From a virus: 37,989 nucleotides of DNA. The notes under the pieces were generated by a model. That model saw only the letters and a list, made by a program, of their open reading frames with translations, was not told where the DNA came from and did not search any database. Location: positions 1 to 37,989 of IMG/VR virus record IMGVR_UViG_3300005294_000850. One strand, given 5' to 3'. A program made the translations under genes and the position numbers. Positions 13,474-20,446 of this stretch are shown piece after piece (within the stretch, counting starts at the first letter, position 1; every line of letters begins with the position of its first letter).

Positions 13474-14025
13474 ATGTTAAAGCAATGTACACAATGTAGA
13501 AGGTGGAAACTAAGAAGTGAATTTCATAAGCGCGAAGAAAGTCCTGATGGTCTGAAGCCAATCTGTAAGGAATGTAGAAAGTCAGTTGAGAAATCATACA
13601 ATACTGAATATCATCAAAACCATAAAGAAGAATTTCGCGAAAGAAATCGAAACTGGCGTTTAAACAACAAAGAAAAAGCTGATGAATGGATGCTTGCATA
13701 CAGAGCCGAAAACAAAGATAAAGTAAGTGAATGGAATCGAAGGTATCGTGCGGCTCATCCCGAAAAAGTTCAAGAATATACTCATAATCGTTATGCTCGT
13801 AAAAAGTCTAATGGCGGCAATGTAACTGCTGAGCAATGGGAAATGCTCAAGCAGGAATATAACTATACTTGCTTGCAATGCGGACAACAAGAGCCTGAAA
13901 TCAAATTGACAATGGATCATGTGTTACCACTAAAACTTGGTGGTAAACATGAAATAGAGAACATTCAACCACTCTGCGGGAATTGTAATTCTAGCAAGCA
14001 AGACAAACACATTGATTATAGGTGA
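13474..14025 (+). CDS. HNH homing-type endonuclease
   Basis: A 183-residue protein from the ATG at 13474 with TTGGAG 5 nt upstream. The N-terminus has a zinc ribbon (CTQCRRWKLRSEF ... CKECRKS). A basic, repetitive helical middle follows (YHQNHKEEFRERNRNW, YRAENKDKVSEWNRRYRAAH). The HNH nuclease is at the C-terminus: CLQCGQQ ... MDHVLPLKLGG ... ENIQPLCGNCNSSK, with both CxxC pairs of the treble-clef zinc site and the D-H catalytic pair. Such genes are typical free-standing homing endonucleases of phages. The frame is open back to 13033, so a fusion with the primase fragment could in principle be made. It has no RuvC or PLMP-like motif, so it is not IscB. Confidence 0.88.
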   Translation: MLKQCTQCRRWKLRSEFHKREESPDGLKPICKECRKSVEKSYNTEYHQNHKEEFRERNRNWRLNNKEKADEWMLAYRAENKDKVSEWNRRYRAAHPEKVQEYTHNRYARKKSNGGNVTAEQWEMLKQEYNYTCLQCGQQEPEIKLTMDHVLPLKLGGKHEIENIQPLCGNCNSSKQDKHIDYR

Positions 14026-14028
14026 AAC

Positions 14029-14934
14029 ATGGCAAAGATATTTGATTTCGCTATGCAGTTTTTGGAATTAGGAGTTTCTGTTATTCCGCTTTATCACCGA
14101 AGTAAGAACCCTTTGCTTATCAGTTGGGAACCATATAAAACAAAACTTTCTGCTGACCTTGAAATACGTCAGTGGTTTCCCACTGACTGGAATAACTACG
14201 GCGTAGTGGCTGGATGGCAAAACTTGGTCATCATTGATTTTGATGACATTGAATACTTCAACCTATGGCAGTTATGGTGTGGCACTCAGGATAGCGACGT
14301 TCAATACATAGCTGAGCGATCCTTCAAGGTTCTGACACGGCGAGGAATACATGTGTATCTGATGACTGATAAACCTGCAAGTAACAGCAAGCGAATTGCC
14401 AAGAAAGGCGGCATTGATATTCAGGCACAAGGCAAATATGTTGTGGGTCCTGGTTGTGTGCATCCATCAGGACATGTGTATGAGCCGACTGGTGATTTTA
14501 TTTTTCCGATTGTGCCTGACATCGAATCCATTATGCCATTGGATCTGTTTCCACCTGTGGCAATTAGTGATGTGGAATTTCACGGTGAACCTCCGGTGAT
14601 CGTGCCGATGGTTACTCAGTATGATGCTTTTGCAGCAGCATCGGTTGCATCGGATGTTGATCTGATTTCTAAAGTCAAACAGTCAGTGCGGATTGAAAAT
14701 CTTTTCAGTGGTGTTCAAAAAAGTGGTGTTGATGGTCGGTGGTTGAAAGCATTATGCCCGTTTCATGACGATGCCCATCCATCGTTTTGGATTGACACTC
14801 GCAAGCAGTTGTGTGGTTGCAATGTATGCGGAATGAAGCCGATGGATGCTATCAATCTATATTCACGAATGCACAACATCAGTGAGAGCCTGGCTGTGAG
14901 TGAGTTGGCTCGGGAGGTGGGAGTATGGGGATGA
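14029..14934 (+). CDS. Prim-pol (AEP) DNA primase with CHC2-like zinc finger
   Basis: A 301-residue protein. The N-terminal bifunctional primase-polymerase domain has the family opening (FAMQFLELGVSVIPLYHRSKNPL), the metal-binding IID70-F-D72-D (about 68-73), a helical segment, and GIDIQAQGKYVVGPGCVHPSG (about 129-149). A C-terminal CHC2-type zinc finger lies near residues 243-268 (LCPFHDDAHPSF, then CGCNVCG). It would lay down primers for the D5-type helicase upstream. It begins 3 nt after the HNH gene and is complete, unlike the truncated copy at 13195. Palindrome copy at 14612-14622 encodes TQYD. Confidence 0.88.
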   Translation: MAKIFDFAMQFLELGVSVIPLYHRSKNPLLISWEPYKTKLSADLEIRQWFPTDWNNYGVVAGWQNLVIIDFDDIEYFNLWQLWCGTQDSDVQYIAERSFKVLTRRGIHVYLMTDKPASNSKRIAKKGGIDIQAQGKYVVGPGCVHPSGHVYEPTGDFIFPIVPDIESIMPLDLFPPVAISDVEFHGEPPVIVPMVTQYDAFAAASVASDVDLISKVKQSVRIENLFSGVQKSGVDGRWLKALCPFHDDAHPSFWIDTRKQLCGCNVCGMKPMDAINLYSRMHNISESLAVSELAREVGVWG

Positions 14935-15122
14935 ACACTGAAGAAAAAGTAATGCAGGAACTAATAGATGCGGAACATAAAGCTTGGGACGCTTTATCTC
15001 GATACAAATTTATGATGTTTGGTTATTGGGCTGCTGTTTGGGTGCATCTCAATCGGTTATCAAATACAAAGAAATCTAATCCGTGGAAACAACTTGTTCA
15101 AGAAGCTAGGAAAATGCGATGA
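14925..15122 (+). CDS. Small hypothetical protein
   Basis: A 65-residue helical protein overlapping the primase end by 10 nt and the next gene by 4 nt. The start could be the ATG at 14925 or 14931; GGGAG spacing fits the second slightly better. A Trp/Tyr/Phe-rich centre (FMMFGYWAAVWVHLNRL) might be a weak amphipathic or membrane-associated helix. No family recognised. Confidence 0.55.
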   Translation: MGMNTEEKVMQELIDAEHKAWDALSRYKFMMFGYWAAVWVHLNRLSNTKKSNPWKQLVQEARKMR

Positions 15123-15436
15123 TAAAGAAATTTGAAATGCGGCAAATTCGAGAAGCTATTGAATATGCAAAACAAGGTGGTCAAGCATTGCATGTTCATA
15201 CACTTAATTCAGGTCATCGGCTTTTTCGCCGTTATCCTGTGATCGGTCATTTGTTCGATCAGGACACGAATCGGTTGATTTACCTGGCTTATCGACTAGG
15301 TGTGCGTGTTGTGAAAGTTGAACATCAGGGAACACCGAAACAACACATTGATTTATGTGGCAAGCCGTTTGAATTGGCTTGTGAAATAGCAAAGGCCGTT
15401 GAGTATCAAGGTGATGCCAATGAACAAAAAACTTGA
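15119..15436 (+). CDS. DUF4031-like small protein
   Basis: A 105-residue protein. The block HLFDQDTNRLIYLAYRLGVRVVKVEH ... HIDLCGKPFELACEIAKA resembles DUF4031 proteins, in which a H-L-x-x-D segment, a helix with ARxLG and a later H-[IY]-D-L are conserved. The function of the family is not known to me. It overlaps the previous gene by 4 nt and the next small membrane gene by 17 nt. Confidence 0.6.
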   Translation: MIKKFEMRQIREAIEYAKQGGQALHVHTLNSGHRLFRRYPVIGHLFDQDTNRLIYLAYRLGVRVVKVEHQGTPKQHIDLCGKPFELACEIAKAVEYQGDANEQKT

Positions 15437-15515
15437 AGCTCTTATAGAATTATTTGCTTGGCTCATGATCGTCGGCTATTTTATTTTGGTTGTTTGTAAG
15501 GATTGGCCGTGGTGA
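15420..15515 (+). CDS. 31-residue single-span membrane protein
   Basis: An ATG at 15420 opens a 31-codon frame ending at 15515, with a strongly hydrophobic centre (LIELFAWLMIVGYFILVVC) bounded by KK before and KDWPW after. This is the profile of a single-pass inner-membrane peptide. It overlaps the end of the DUF4031-like gene and ends in GTGA, which starts the next gene. Coupled arrangement and composition argue for a real gene despite its size. Confidence 0.55.
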   Translation: MNKKLEALIELFAWLMIVGYFILVVCKDWPW

Positions 15516-15709
15516 CGTTGTTGGAAGCAACACAAAAGATATTGCCTGATGGCGTGCTCATGCAACGTGCCGTTTGGTTGATGTTCGGTTGCGTTGTTCA
15601 AATTGTTCGCTACGATGGTGATAACAGTTCGGTGATCGCGTGTGTAGGTAGGCGCGCGAAGCAAATGCCGCTGAGTAAAGTTGGCAAGTGGATCCGGGAG
15701 AGACTATGA
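15512..15709 (+). CDS. Small hypothetical protein
   Basis: About 65 residues from the GTG at 15512 (GTGA overlap with the preceding stop; AAGGA at 15498-15502 is well placed). A GTG at 15509 and TTG at 15503 are alternatives. The protein is mixed alpha/beta (AVWLMFGCVVQIVRYDGDNSSVIACVG) with a basic C-terminus. No family recognised. It overlaps the lipoprotein gene start (ATGA). Confidence 0.5.
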   Translation: MTLLEATQKILPDGVLMQRAVWLMFGCVVQIVRYDGDNSSVIACVGRRAKQMPLSKVGKWIRERL

Positions 15710-16776
15710 AACAATATATGTGGTTCAGTGTGAAAACATTTGTCGGTGTTGCATTGTGTGCGGTTGTATTGATTTTAATTCTATCTAGTTGTACCACGTA
15801 CCAGGCGCAAGCTCTGATGCAGAATGATGTTACTCCGCGACCATTGGTAACCTTATCGGCAACGATTGCGCCAAGTGTAACAATTGACTATAAGGCCACG
15901 GCTGAAGTGGCACAAGCACAGGCAGACATTGCCCAGGCGACCGCTGACGAGGCAAGACGGATCAATGCAATGGCGACTGCGGAATATGTGCGATTACTCA
16001 ATGAGCAAATAGCATTTACTGCTGAAGTTGAGAGAGAAGAATTTGCAATCGCCTCTTGGACTCAAACCGCTGCGGGAACTGTGATACCGCTGACAGCAAC
16101 ACAACAAGTGATAAGCAACACTCAAATTGCAGATCAACGCACACAAGTGGCAAGTTTGATGACGGCAACCGAACATGCGCCTACGCAAATGGTAGCGATG
16201 CTGAGAGCGCAAAATTACCAGGTGTACGGTCGTGCAGATTATGTTGCTGGCATCGTGGGTAAGTATTCGATTGCAATAATTATTCTTGGTCTTGTTGCAA
16301 TCCTATTGCGAATACCTGTGACGCGACATGATAAAGATCTGAAACCGGAGCCCGAACCAGAGCCGAAAGAAAAAGTATTAGGTACCGTGGTCACTGTTGC
16401 GCAAAGTCACGGCGGTCCAGATTACGGTATGACGCGCTATGTGGTGCCATGCACACCGGGGCAATTATCCGAGTTCGCGGAGAATATCACGCAAGGGAAA
16501 AAGACGATGGCCATTAACCAATGGGAAGGAGCCGATACGTTATTTACACGACCGGTTATTTTACGGTTTCGTGCATGGGCTAGAGATAATGATTTTGCGG
16601 TGAGTACTGAAGATAATCAGCTCGCACCGACCAATGATTTTATGGATTTTCTGTGTGGGTGGCTCGATAAGCAGCGCCTGCCGACTGAATATAAGTTCGC
16701 CGAAAAAGAGTCGGAAACTTCCTCCCCCTCTCATGTTTTGCATGATTCTGCCATGAGTATGAGAGTTTCTCCATGA
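15706..16776 (+). CDS. Phage lipoprotein with coiled coil and second membrane span
   Basis: About 356 residues from the ATG at 15706 (GGGAGAG upstream). Residues 1-30 form a hydrophobic signal ending in a lipobox, LSSC, followed by TTYQAQ. A long Ala/Gln/Thr-rich helical region (about 60-160) is probably coiled coil. A second hydrophobic segment (about 185-205, YSIAIIILGLVAILLRI) is followed by a basic stop and a Pro/Glu linker (PEPEPEP). The last 130 residues look like a cytoplasmic domain (LSEFAENITQGKKTMAINQW, FLCGWLDKQRLP). A cell-surface role such as superinfection exclusion is possible for a lysogen-expressed lipoprotein, but this is inference. Confidence 0.6.
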   Translation: MKQYMWFSVKTFVGVALCAVVLILILSSCTTYQAQALMQNDVTPRPLVTLSATIAPSVTIDYKATAEVAQAQADIAQATADEARRINAMATAEYVRLLNEQIAFTAEVEREEFAIASWTQTAAGTVIPLTATQQVISNTQIADQRTQVASLMTATEHAPTQMVAMLRAQNYQVYGRADYVAGIVGKYSIAIIILGLVAILLRIPVTRHDKDLKPEPEPEPKEKVLGTVVTVAQSHGGPDYGMTRYVVPCTPGQLSEFAENITQGKKTMAINQWEGADTLFTRPVILRFRAWARDNDFAVSTEDNQLAPTNDFMDFLCGWLDKQRLPTEYKFAEKESETSSPSHVLHDSAMSMRVSP

Positions 16777-16828
16777 TCTCATGCGAAAATTGGACACAGG
16801 TTAGATCGGGGCAGGGGAGGTGGCGTTG

Positions 16829-17074
16829 ATGAATCCCCTTTCCATCACCCCCTCTTTACTTCCTGGCTTGGTTGCGCGTCTGACACCTAGGCAATTGGAG
16901 ATTGTCGGTTTACTGGCCGAGGGACATAGTAACAAGACGATAGCAGCGATACTGAGTATCAATTGGCTAACCGTCAGGACACATATTCATAATGCTTGTG
17001 AAAGACTGGGGGTTGATAATCGGATTCAGTTGATTGTGATTTTTGCAATGTGGAAAGTGGGGAAAGTTCCCTAA
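16829..17074 (+). CDS. LuxR-type (GerE) HTH regulator, domain only
   Basis: About 81 residues from the ATG at 16829, chosen over a GTG at 16820 because GGGGAGG at 16813-16820 is 8 nt before it. It consists almost only of a LuxR/FixJ C-terminal HTH: RLTPRQLEIVGLLAEGHSNKTIAAILSI, then TVRTHIHNACERLGVDNRIQLI. No receiver or ligand domain is present, so it resembles small phage or GerE-like regulators. A perfect 13-bp palindrome copy lies inside it (16948-16960). It immediately precedes the twin-operator promoter and is a candidate for controlling it. Confidence 0.85.
   Translation: MNPLSITPSLLPGLVARLTPRQLEIVGLLAEGHSNKTIAAILSINWLTVRTHIHNACERLGVDNRIQLIVIFAMWKVGKVP
16948..16960. repeat. Dispersed palindrome, perfect 13-bp copy inside the LuxR-type gene
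   Basis: GATACT-G-AGTATC, perfect, with the central G on the plus strand, encoding AILSI in the HTH protein. If that protein is the one that binds the family, this copy would sit in its own gene. Confidence 0.9.
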
Positions 17075-17140
17075 AGGTAACTATATACTTGCCACGTATG
17101 AAAACTTCCTCCTTGCAGAAACATTACAGCAGGATTCGGT

Positions 17141-17182
17141 AGGTATTTACCTATTGACAAAGGTATATACCTATGATAAACT
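17141..17182 (+). promoter_or_regulatory. Promoter with twin palindromic operators
   Basis: TTGACA at 17154-17159 and TAAACT at 17177-17182 are separated by 17 bp, a credible sigma-70-type promoter. Two 12-bp palindromes flank the -35: AGGTATTTACCT at 17141-17152 and AGGTATATACCT at 17161-17172. Their centres are 20 bp apart, close to two helical turns, so dimers would bind the same face and block polymerase. It drives the small genes from 17233. Confidence 0.65.
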
Positions 17183-17232
17183 ATGAGTACGTTAGCAATT
17201 CGGCTGACGAAATACACCAAAGGAGTTATGAC

Positions 17233-17460
17233 ATGGATCAAGACACGAAAAATCAAGACTTTGTTGAATTTATCGACGAGACGGTTGACATGGCACTGGA
17301 AACCTGTGAGACGCAAGTTGAACTGGATGAATGGATATGGTGCTCGTGGAGCACGGACGACGCAAGGCGGCGAGATGCAGTCGGAACATTCCAGGATTTT
17401 AGACAGCATGTTCTGAATGTCCTGGATGCCAAATATCCTGATAAAGTTTTTGTGGCATAA
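17233..17460 (+). CDS. Small acidic protein downstream of the regulated promoter
   Basis: About 75 residues from the ATG at 17233, with AAAGGAG at 17218-17224. An in-frame ATG at 17173 falls in the promoter -10 region and is rejected. An ATG at 17228 in another frame gives an implausible basic, Trp-rich peptide. The protein is acidic (FVEFIDETVDMALETCETQV, ELDEWIWCSWSTDDARRRD) and helical. No family recognised. Its own promoter and acid charge suggest a lysogeny- or host-interaction gene. Confidence 0.6.
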   Translation: MDQDTKNQDFVEFIDETVDMALETCETQVELDEWIWCSWSTDDARRRDAVGTFQDFRQHVLNVLDAKYPDKVFVA

Positions 17461-17481
17461 CATCACAACAGGAGTTTTGAA

Positions 17482-17733
17482 ATGGCTACATATGAAGTCA
17501 CGTACGCAAATCATTTGAACGAAGCTGGTGAGACTTTCGAGTTTCCTACTGACGATTTCAACAGCAATGGCGTTGAACTTGTCACGTTTGATTTCGTGGA
17601 TTCCGACATCCGCGAAGGTGAGGATTTTGCACGCGAAACATGGAGTTACGAAGTGGATGATGAAGATGCTGGCCGCTTTGAAAGTGGTCTTGAACGAATT
17701 GACTCTGCGATCTCTTGGAAACGAGTTGAGTAG
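17482..17733 (+). CDS. Small acidic beta-rich protein
   Basis: An 83-residue acidic protein preceded by AGGAG. Its sequence alternates hydrophobic and acidic residues (YEVTYANHLNEAGETFEFPTDD, GVELVTFDFVDSDIREGEDF). No family recognised. It is probably co-transcribed with the gene before it from the promoter at 17154. Confidence 0.6.
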   Translation: MATYEVTYANHLNEAGETFEFPTDDFNSNGVELVTFDFVDSDIREGEDFARETWSYEVDDEDAGRFESGLERIDSAISWKRVE

Positions 17734-17734
17734 C

Positions 17735-18046
17735 ATGGCACATAAGCCAAACTTCACAGCACAACTCACCAACAAAGAAGCCGTCCGCCAAGTAGCGGCT
17801 TCAGTTGGTTGCATCCACACTCGCGGAGCAGAGAAAGGAAAAGGCTCGATCCGTGAGATGTTGGAGGAGATCGGCGGCGGTGATGCCATTGTCATGTTCC
17901 ATCTATACGAGTATGCAGACGACATCAAAAAAGATGTGAGGGAGCTAAGAAAATTAGCGAAGCAATATGTCGGTGAAAAGATGGAAAACACTTTGCTAGC
18001 CTTGGCAAACGCTTTAGAAAAAGTGCAGGACGTATACGATGACTGA
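17735..18046 (+). CDS. Hypothetical helical protein
   Basis: About 103 residues from the ATG at 17735, which begins 1 nt after the preceding stop. The frame is open further upstream but those codons overlap the better gene at 17482. The N-terminal half contains TNKEAVRQVAASVGCIHTRGAEKGKGSI, a helix-loop pattern that might be a DNA-binding fold; the C-terminal half is a long charged helix (DDIKKDVRELRKLAKQYVGEKME). Last gene before a terminator. Confidence 0.55.
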   Translation: MAHKPNFTAQLTNKEAVRQVAASVGCIHTRGAEKGKGSIREMLEEIGGGDAIVMFHLYEYADDIKKDVRELRKLAKQYVGEKMENTLLALANALEKVQDVYDD

Positions 18047-18095
18047 CAAGCCACAGACCTTACAGCAAGCTACAGTCTATTTTTCGGACAAAAGT

Positions 18096-18120
18096 AAAAG
18101 CCCCAATGTGGGGCTTTTTA
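18096..18120 (+). terminator. Intrinsic terminator ending the early/lysogeny block
   Basis: AAAAGCCCC, a 5-nt loop AATGT, then GGGGCTTTT followed by further T. A 9-bp stem with A and T tracts on the two sides can work in both directions. It separates the small-gene operon from the lysis and structural genes. Confidence 0.9.
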
Positions 18121-18312
18121 TTTAGGAGTAAATCTCTCTTTGCTTGAAAACTAAGGACACAGAAAATTATTTCATGGTACACCTCCGATTAATCGGACAA
18201 AAAGACACATTGCGCATTGTAACATACTGCTTTATTTCAAAAGGATTACATACACACTTTAGACGATAGTCATTATTGACTAGTGTTTGTAATATTGAGA
18301 GTGGAGGTAGCC
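18121..18312. promoter_or_regulatory. Regulatory gap before the lysis cassette
   Basis: No gene is supported in this 192-nt gap. It contains CCGATTAATCGG (18185-18196), a perfect 12-bp palindrome, and TAGTCA/TGACTA around TTAT (18267-18282). Both could be operator sites for the late transcription unit, which must start near here because a terminator lies just upstream. No convincing -35/-10 pair was found, which would fit a phage- or activator-dependent late promoter. Confidence 0.4.
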
Positions 18313-18696
18313 ATGAAACTTTTTCGTTTGATTTCGATTGTTTGTATCGTGTTGGTGTTGACCGCGTGTGCGCCGGTGGTGAATCGTGTCGTGCAATTAC
18401 CTGGTGCATTGGCTCAATTTATTGAAGCCCTCGCTGTGCTCATTGTAGGTTGGGTATTTTCTCAAATTGGTGTGCGGCTTCCGTGGTTTGTCAAACTATT
18501 CGGCCAATATACTGATGAGATTGCATTTGCAATTTCCGGTGCCGTGATAGGAGCGATACAGACTTGGCTCAATGCGATCCCTTGGCAATGGGAAACGGTT
18601 GGTAATCTTGCACTTGCATTGGTGGTTGCAATATTGACAGCATTGCAGGTATTCAGGTTGCTAGGTAAAGCAGGCATCAAAAGTTTTCGAGCATAA
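18313..18696 (+). CDS. Membrane lipoprotein, possible holin
   Basis: About 127 residues from the ATG at 18313, with GGAGG 5 nt upstream. The N-terminus is a signal ending in the lipobox LTAC. Two or three further hydrophobic segments follow (FIEALAVLIVGWVFSQIGV, EIAFAISGAVIGAIQTWL, LALALVVAILTALQVFRLL) and a basic tail (KAGIKSFRA). Small size, multiple spans, a charged tail and position before the endolysin suggest a holin. A lipobox in a holin is unusual, so it may be a membrane accessory protein. Confidence 0.6.
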   Translation: MKLFRLISIVCIVLVLTACAPVVNRVVQLPGALAQFIEALAVLIVGWVFSQIGVRLPWFVKLFGQYTDEIAFAISGAVIGAIQTWLNAIPWQWETVGNLALALVVAILTALQVFRLLGKAGIKSFRA

Positions 18697-18709
18697 TAGG
18701 TACAACAAT

Positions 18710-18973
18710 ATGGCATCTGCGTGGGCGTTGGCGATTTGTTATTTACCAATGGCGGTTGTGTGGTTGTGGCTTTGGTGGCGTGAACGAAAACACTGGATGT
18801 TGGGTGTGGTTCAGTTTCCGTTGTTGATTGGGATGTTATATTTATGGATTGCTTGGCCGCAACCTCCTCAACCGGTATATAGTCCGGTTGCCCGCGCGGT
18901 TCTGTTTTATATGTGTGGTGCGGGATGGATTATGACATTATTCTACATGATGTGGGTGAACCGAAATGAATGA
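18710..18973 (+). CDS. Small three-span membrane protein, possible holin
   Basis: An 87-residue very hydrophobic, Trp-rich protein with about three membrane segments (WALAICYLPMAVVWLWLWW, VVQFPLLIGMLYLWIAW, AVLFYMCGAGWIMTLFYMMW). It overlaps the next gene by 8 nt. Together with its neighbours it forms a membrane cassette in front of the endolysin, so a holin or antiholin role is likely but unproved. Confidence 0.6.
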   Translation: MASAWALAICYLPMAVVWLWLWWRERKHWMLGVVQFPLLIGMLYLWIAWPQPPQPVYSPVARAVLFYMCGAGWIMTLFYMMWVNRNE

Positions 18974-19340
18974 TGAAAATCTCCGCAATAATTTGTTGTC
19001 TCTGTTGCTTGGAGGAATTATTACTTGGTTTACTACTCGTTATAAACCAAGGATTGAAAGAACTTCGGATCATGCTGAGCAACAACAAAAACTCATTGAA
19101 GGTCAGACAAAAACACTTAAGGACGCTTTCGATGAGATTGATGAAATGCGCACTCAACAACGAAAAACCGATAAATACATCAAAGCACAGTGGGTATACA
19201 TCATAAGGCTTTTAGAGGAATATGTGCGTCTTGGTTTGGTACCACCGCGCCCGCCAAAAGATCTTGAAAGTGATCCTGAAATTATCCGATTGATTAGTAT
19301 TGTGCATGATAAGAAAACCAAGGATATAAGTGGTGAATGA
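18966..19340 (+). CDS. Anchored coiled-coil protein, spanin- or holin-accessory-like
   Basis: A 124-residue protein with an N-terminal hydrophobic stretch (NNLLSLLLGGIITWFTTRY). A charged helical, probably coiled-coil region follows (HAEQQQKLIEGQTKTLKDAF, DEIDEMRTQQRKTDKYIKAQ), then a proline-rich tail (GLVPPRPPKDLESDP). This is the general shape of membrane-anchored lysis accessory proteins such as inner-membrane spanins. It overlaps the endolysin gene by 4 nt, which supports a lysis role. Confidence 0.55.
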   Translation: MNDENLRNNLLSLLLGGIITWFTTRYKPRIERTSDHAEQQQKLIEGQTKTLKDAFDEIDEMRTQQRKTDKYIKAQWVYIIRLLEEYVRLGLVPPRPPKDLESDPEIIRLISIVHDKKTKDISGE

Positions 19341-20446
19341 ACTACGATCAACTGAAACAATATGCAATCAATAACCTCTGGCACGGTGAAAACAGCCGTG
19401 AACGGAATCGTGTATCTCTCGCCTATCCCGTAGCCAGCCTGTTAGCTCAGCCAAATTACTCCAAGGTTTGGGGCATTGATATTAGTCACTGGGATCATAA
19501 TGTGCAACTTGATGTAACCAAAGCATTGGGTGCGCAATTTGTTTTTATAAAGGGACTGGATGGCACCCTAAGGACAAAATACTTTCCAGAGAATCGCGCC
19601 CGGGCGATTGCATCAGGTTTGTATCAAGCTCCTTATGTTTGGTTGTATCCAAATAGCAAAGTATCTTGTGTAGCCCAAGCACAAGAAGCTACAAAGTTGT
19701 TGAAAGAATATCCTGCTGACTTGCCGTTGCTTTTAGACTTTGAAACCACATACTACGCAGGGCAATTAGCTAATCCAAACTTTAATGACTTGAGAATATG
19801 GGTTACTGAGTTTTTGAGATTGGGTAATCGACGGCCGTTGCTTTATTCTGGCAAATATTATATGGATCAGTTCGGGATCATTCCCACAGATTTGAAGGAA
19901 ATGTTTGAAGGTTTGCATATTGCTCAGTATGGACCTAATGTTCCTAGTTTGCCATTAGGTTATTCCCATTGGGAATTACATCAGTTTTCGGGAAGTGGTG
20001 ACGCTATGCTTATTGCTCCCAACGATGCGAATAAAAAAGAGCTAGACCTTAATTACGCGTTCGATCAAACAACATTAGATAGATTGGTAGGAGTTATTAC
20101 TCCCCCACCAGATAACGGAGTTACTATGAAAATCGGAACTGTAACTGTTGCCACGCTAAACATTCGCAGTGGGCCAAGTACGAGTAATGCAGATATTGGC
20201 GATTTGCTCAGAGACGATCAGGTTATTGGCGAGTTGGATCCTGTTACAAACTGGCTGCACTTTGGAAAAATTATCCGGGTCAATGGCACACAAGAAAATA
20301 CGGACGGTTGGGCATTGGCGGCATATATGACACTCAAAGATTATGTGCCTCCCGCTGTGTCTGATTTGTCGGTGTCAATTACGGCGGGGGATGATGTAGT
20401 GTATGAAAAGCAGACAGTAACTATCACGCTGAAAGCGAAAGTATGA
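19337..20446 (+). CDS. GH25 endolysin with SH3-like domain
   Basis: A 369-residue protein. Residues about 43-245 form a glycoside hydrolase 25 (Chalaropsis-type lysozyme) domain: VWGIDISHWDHN (D48), FVFIKGLDG, LLLDFETTYY with the D-x-E catalytic pair near 133-135, PLLYSGKYY, and HWELHQFSGSGD. Residues about 257-335 form an SH3-like wall-binding domain (TLNIRSGPSTSNADIGDLL, then WALAAYMTL). It cuts the glycan backbone of peptidoglycan. No signal peptide, so release would need the holin-like proteins upstream. A short C-terminal extension (LSVSITAGDDVVYEKQTVTI) is beta-rich. Confidence 0.92.
   Translation: MNYDQLKQYAINNLWHGENSRERNRVSLAYPVASLLAQPNYSKVWGIDISHWDHNVQLDVTKALGAQFVFIKGLDGTLRTKYFPENRARAIASGLYQAPYVWLYPNSKVSCVAQAQEATKLLKEYPADLPLLLDFETTYYAGQLANPNFNDLRIWVTEFLRLGNRRPLLYSGKYYMDQFGIIPTDLKEMFEGLHIAQYGPNVPSLPLGYSHWELHQFSGSGDAMLIAPNDANKKELDLNYAFDQTTLDRLVGVITPPPDNGVTMKIGTVTVATLNIRSGPSTSNADIGDLLRDDQVIGELDPVTNWLHFGKIIRVNGTQENTDGWALAAYMTLKDYVPPAVSDLSVSITAGDDVVYEKQTVTITLKAKV

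Noticed and set aside
13349-14025. Group I intron containing the HNH gene
   Set aside because: No P3-P7-type core could be recognised, and the downstream primase has its own complete start rather than a continuing exon.
13474-14025. IscB/IshB-like RNA-guided nuclease
   Set aside because: The protein has an N-terminal zinc ribbon typical of phage homing HNH enzymes, with no RuvC or PLMP-like motif visible.
17183-17416. Alternative frame over the small acidic gene
   Set aside because: It gives a Trp/Arg/Lys-rich product unlike its neighbours, and the acidic frame has the better spacing from AAAGGAG and continues to a sensible stop.
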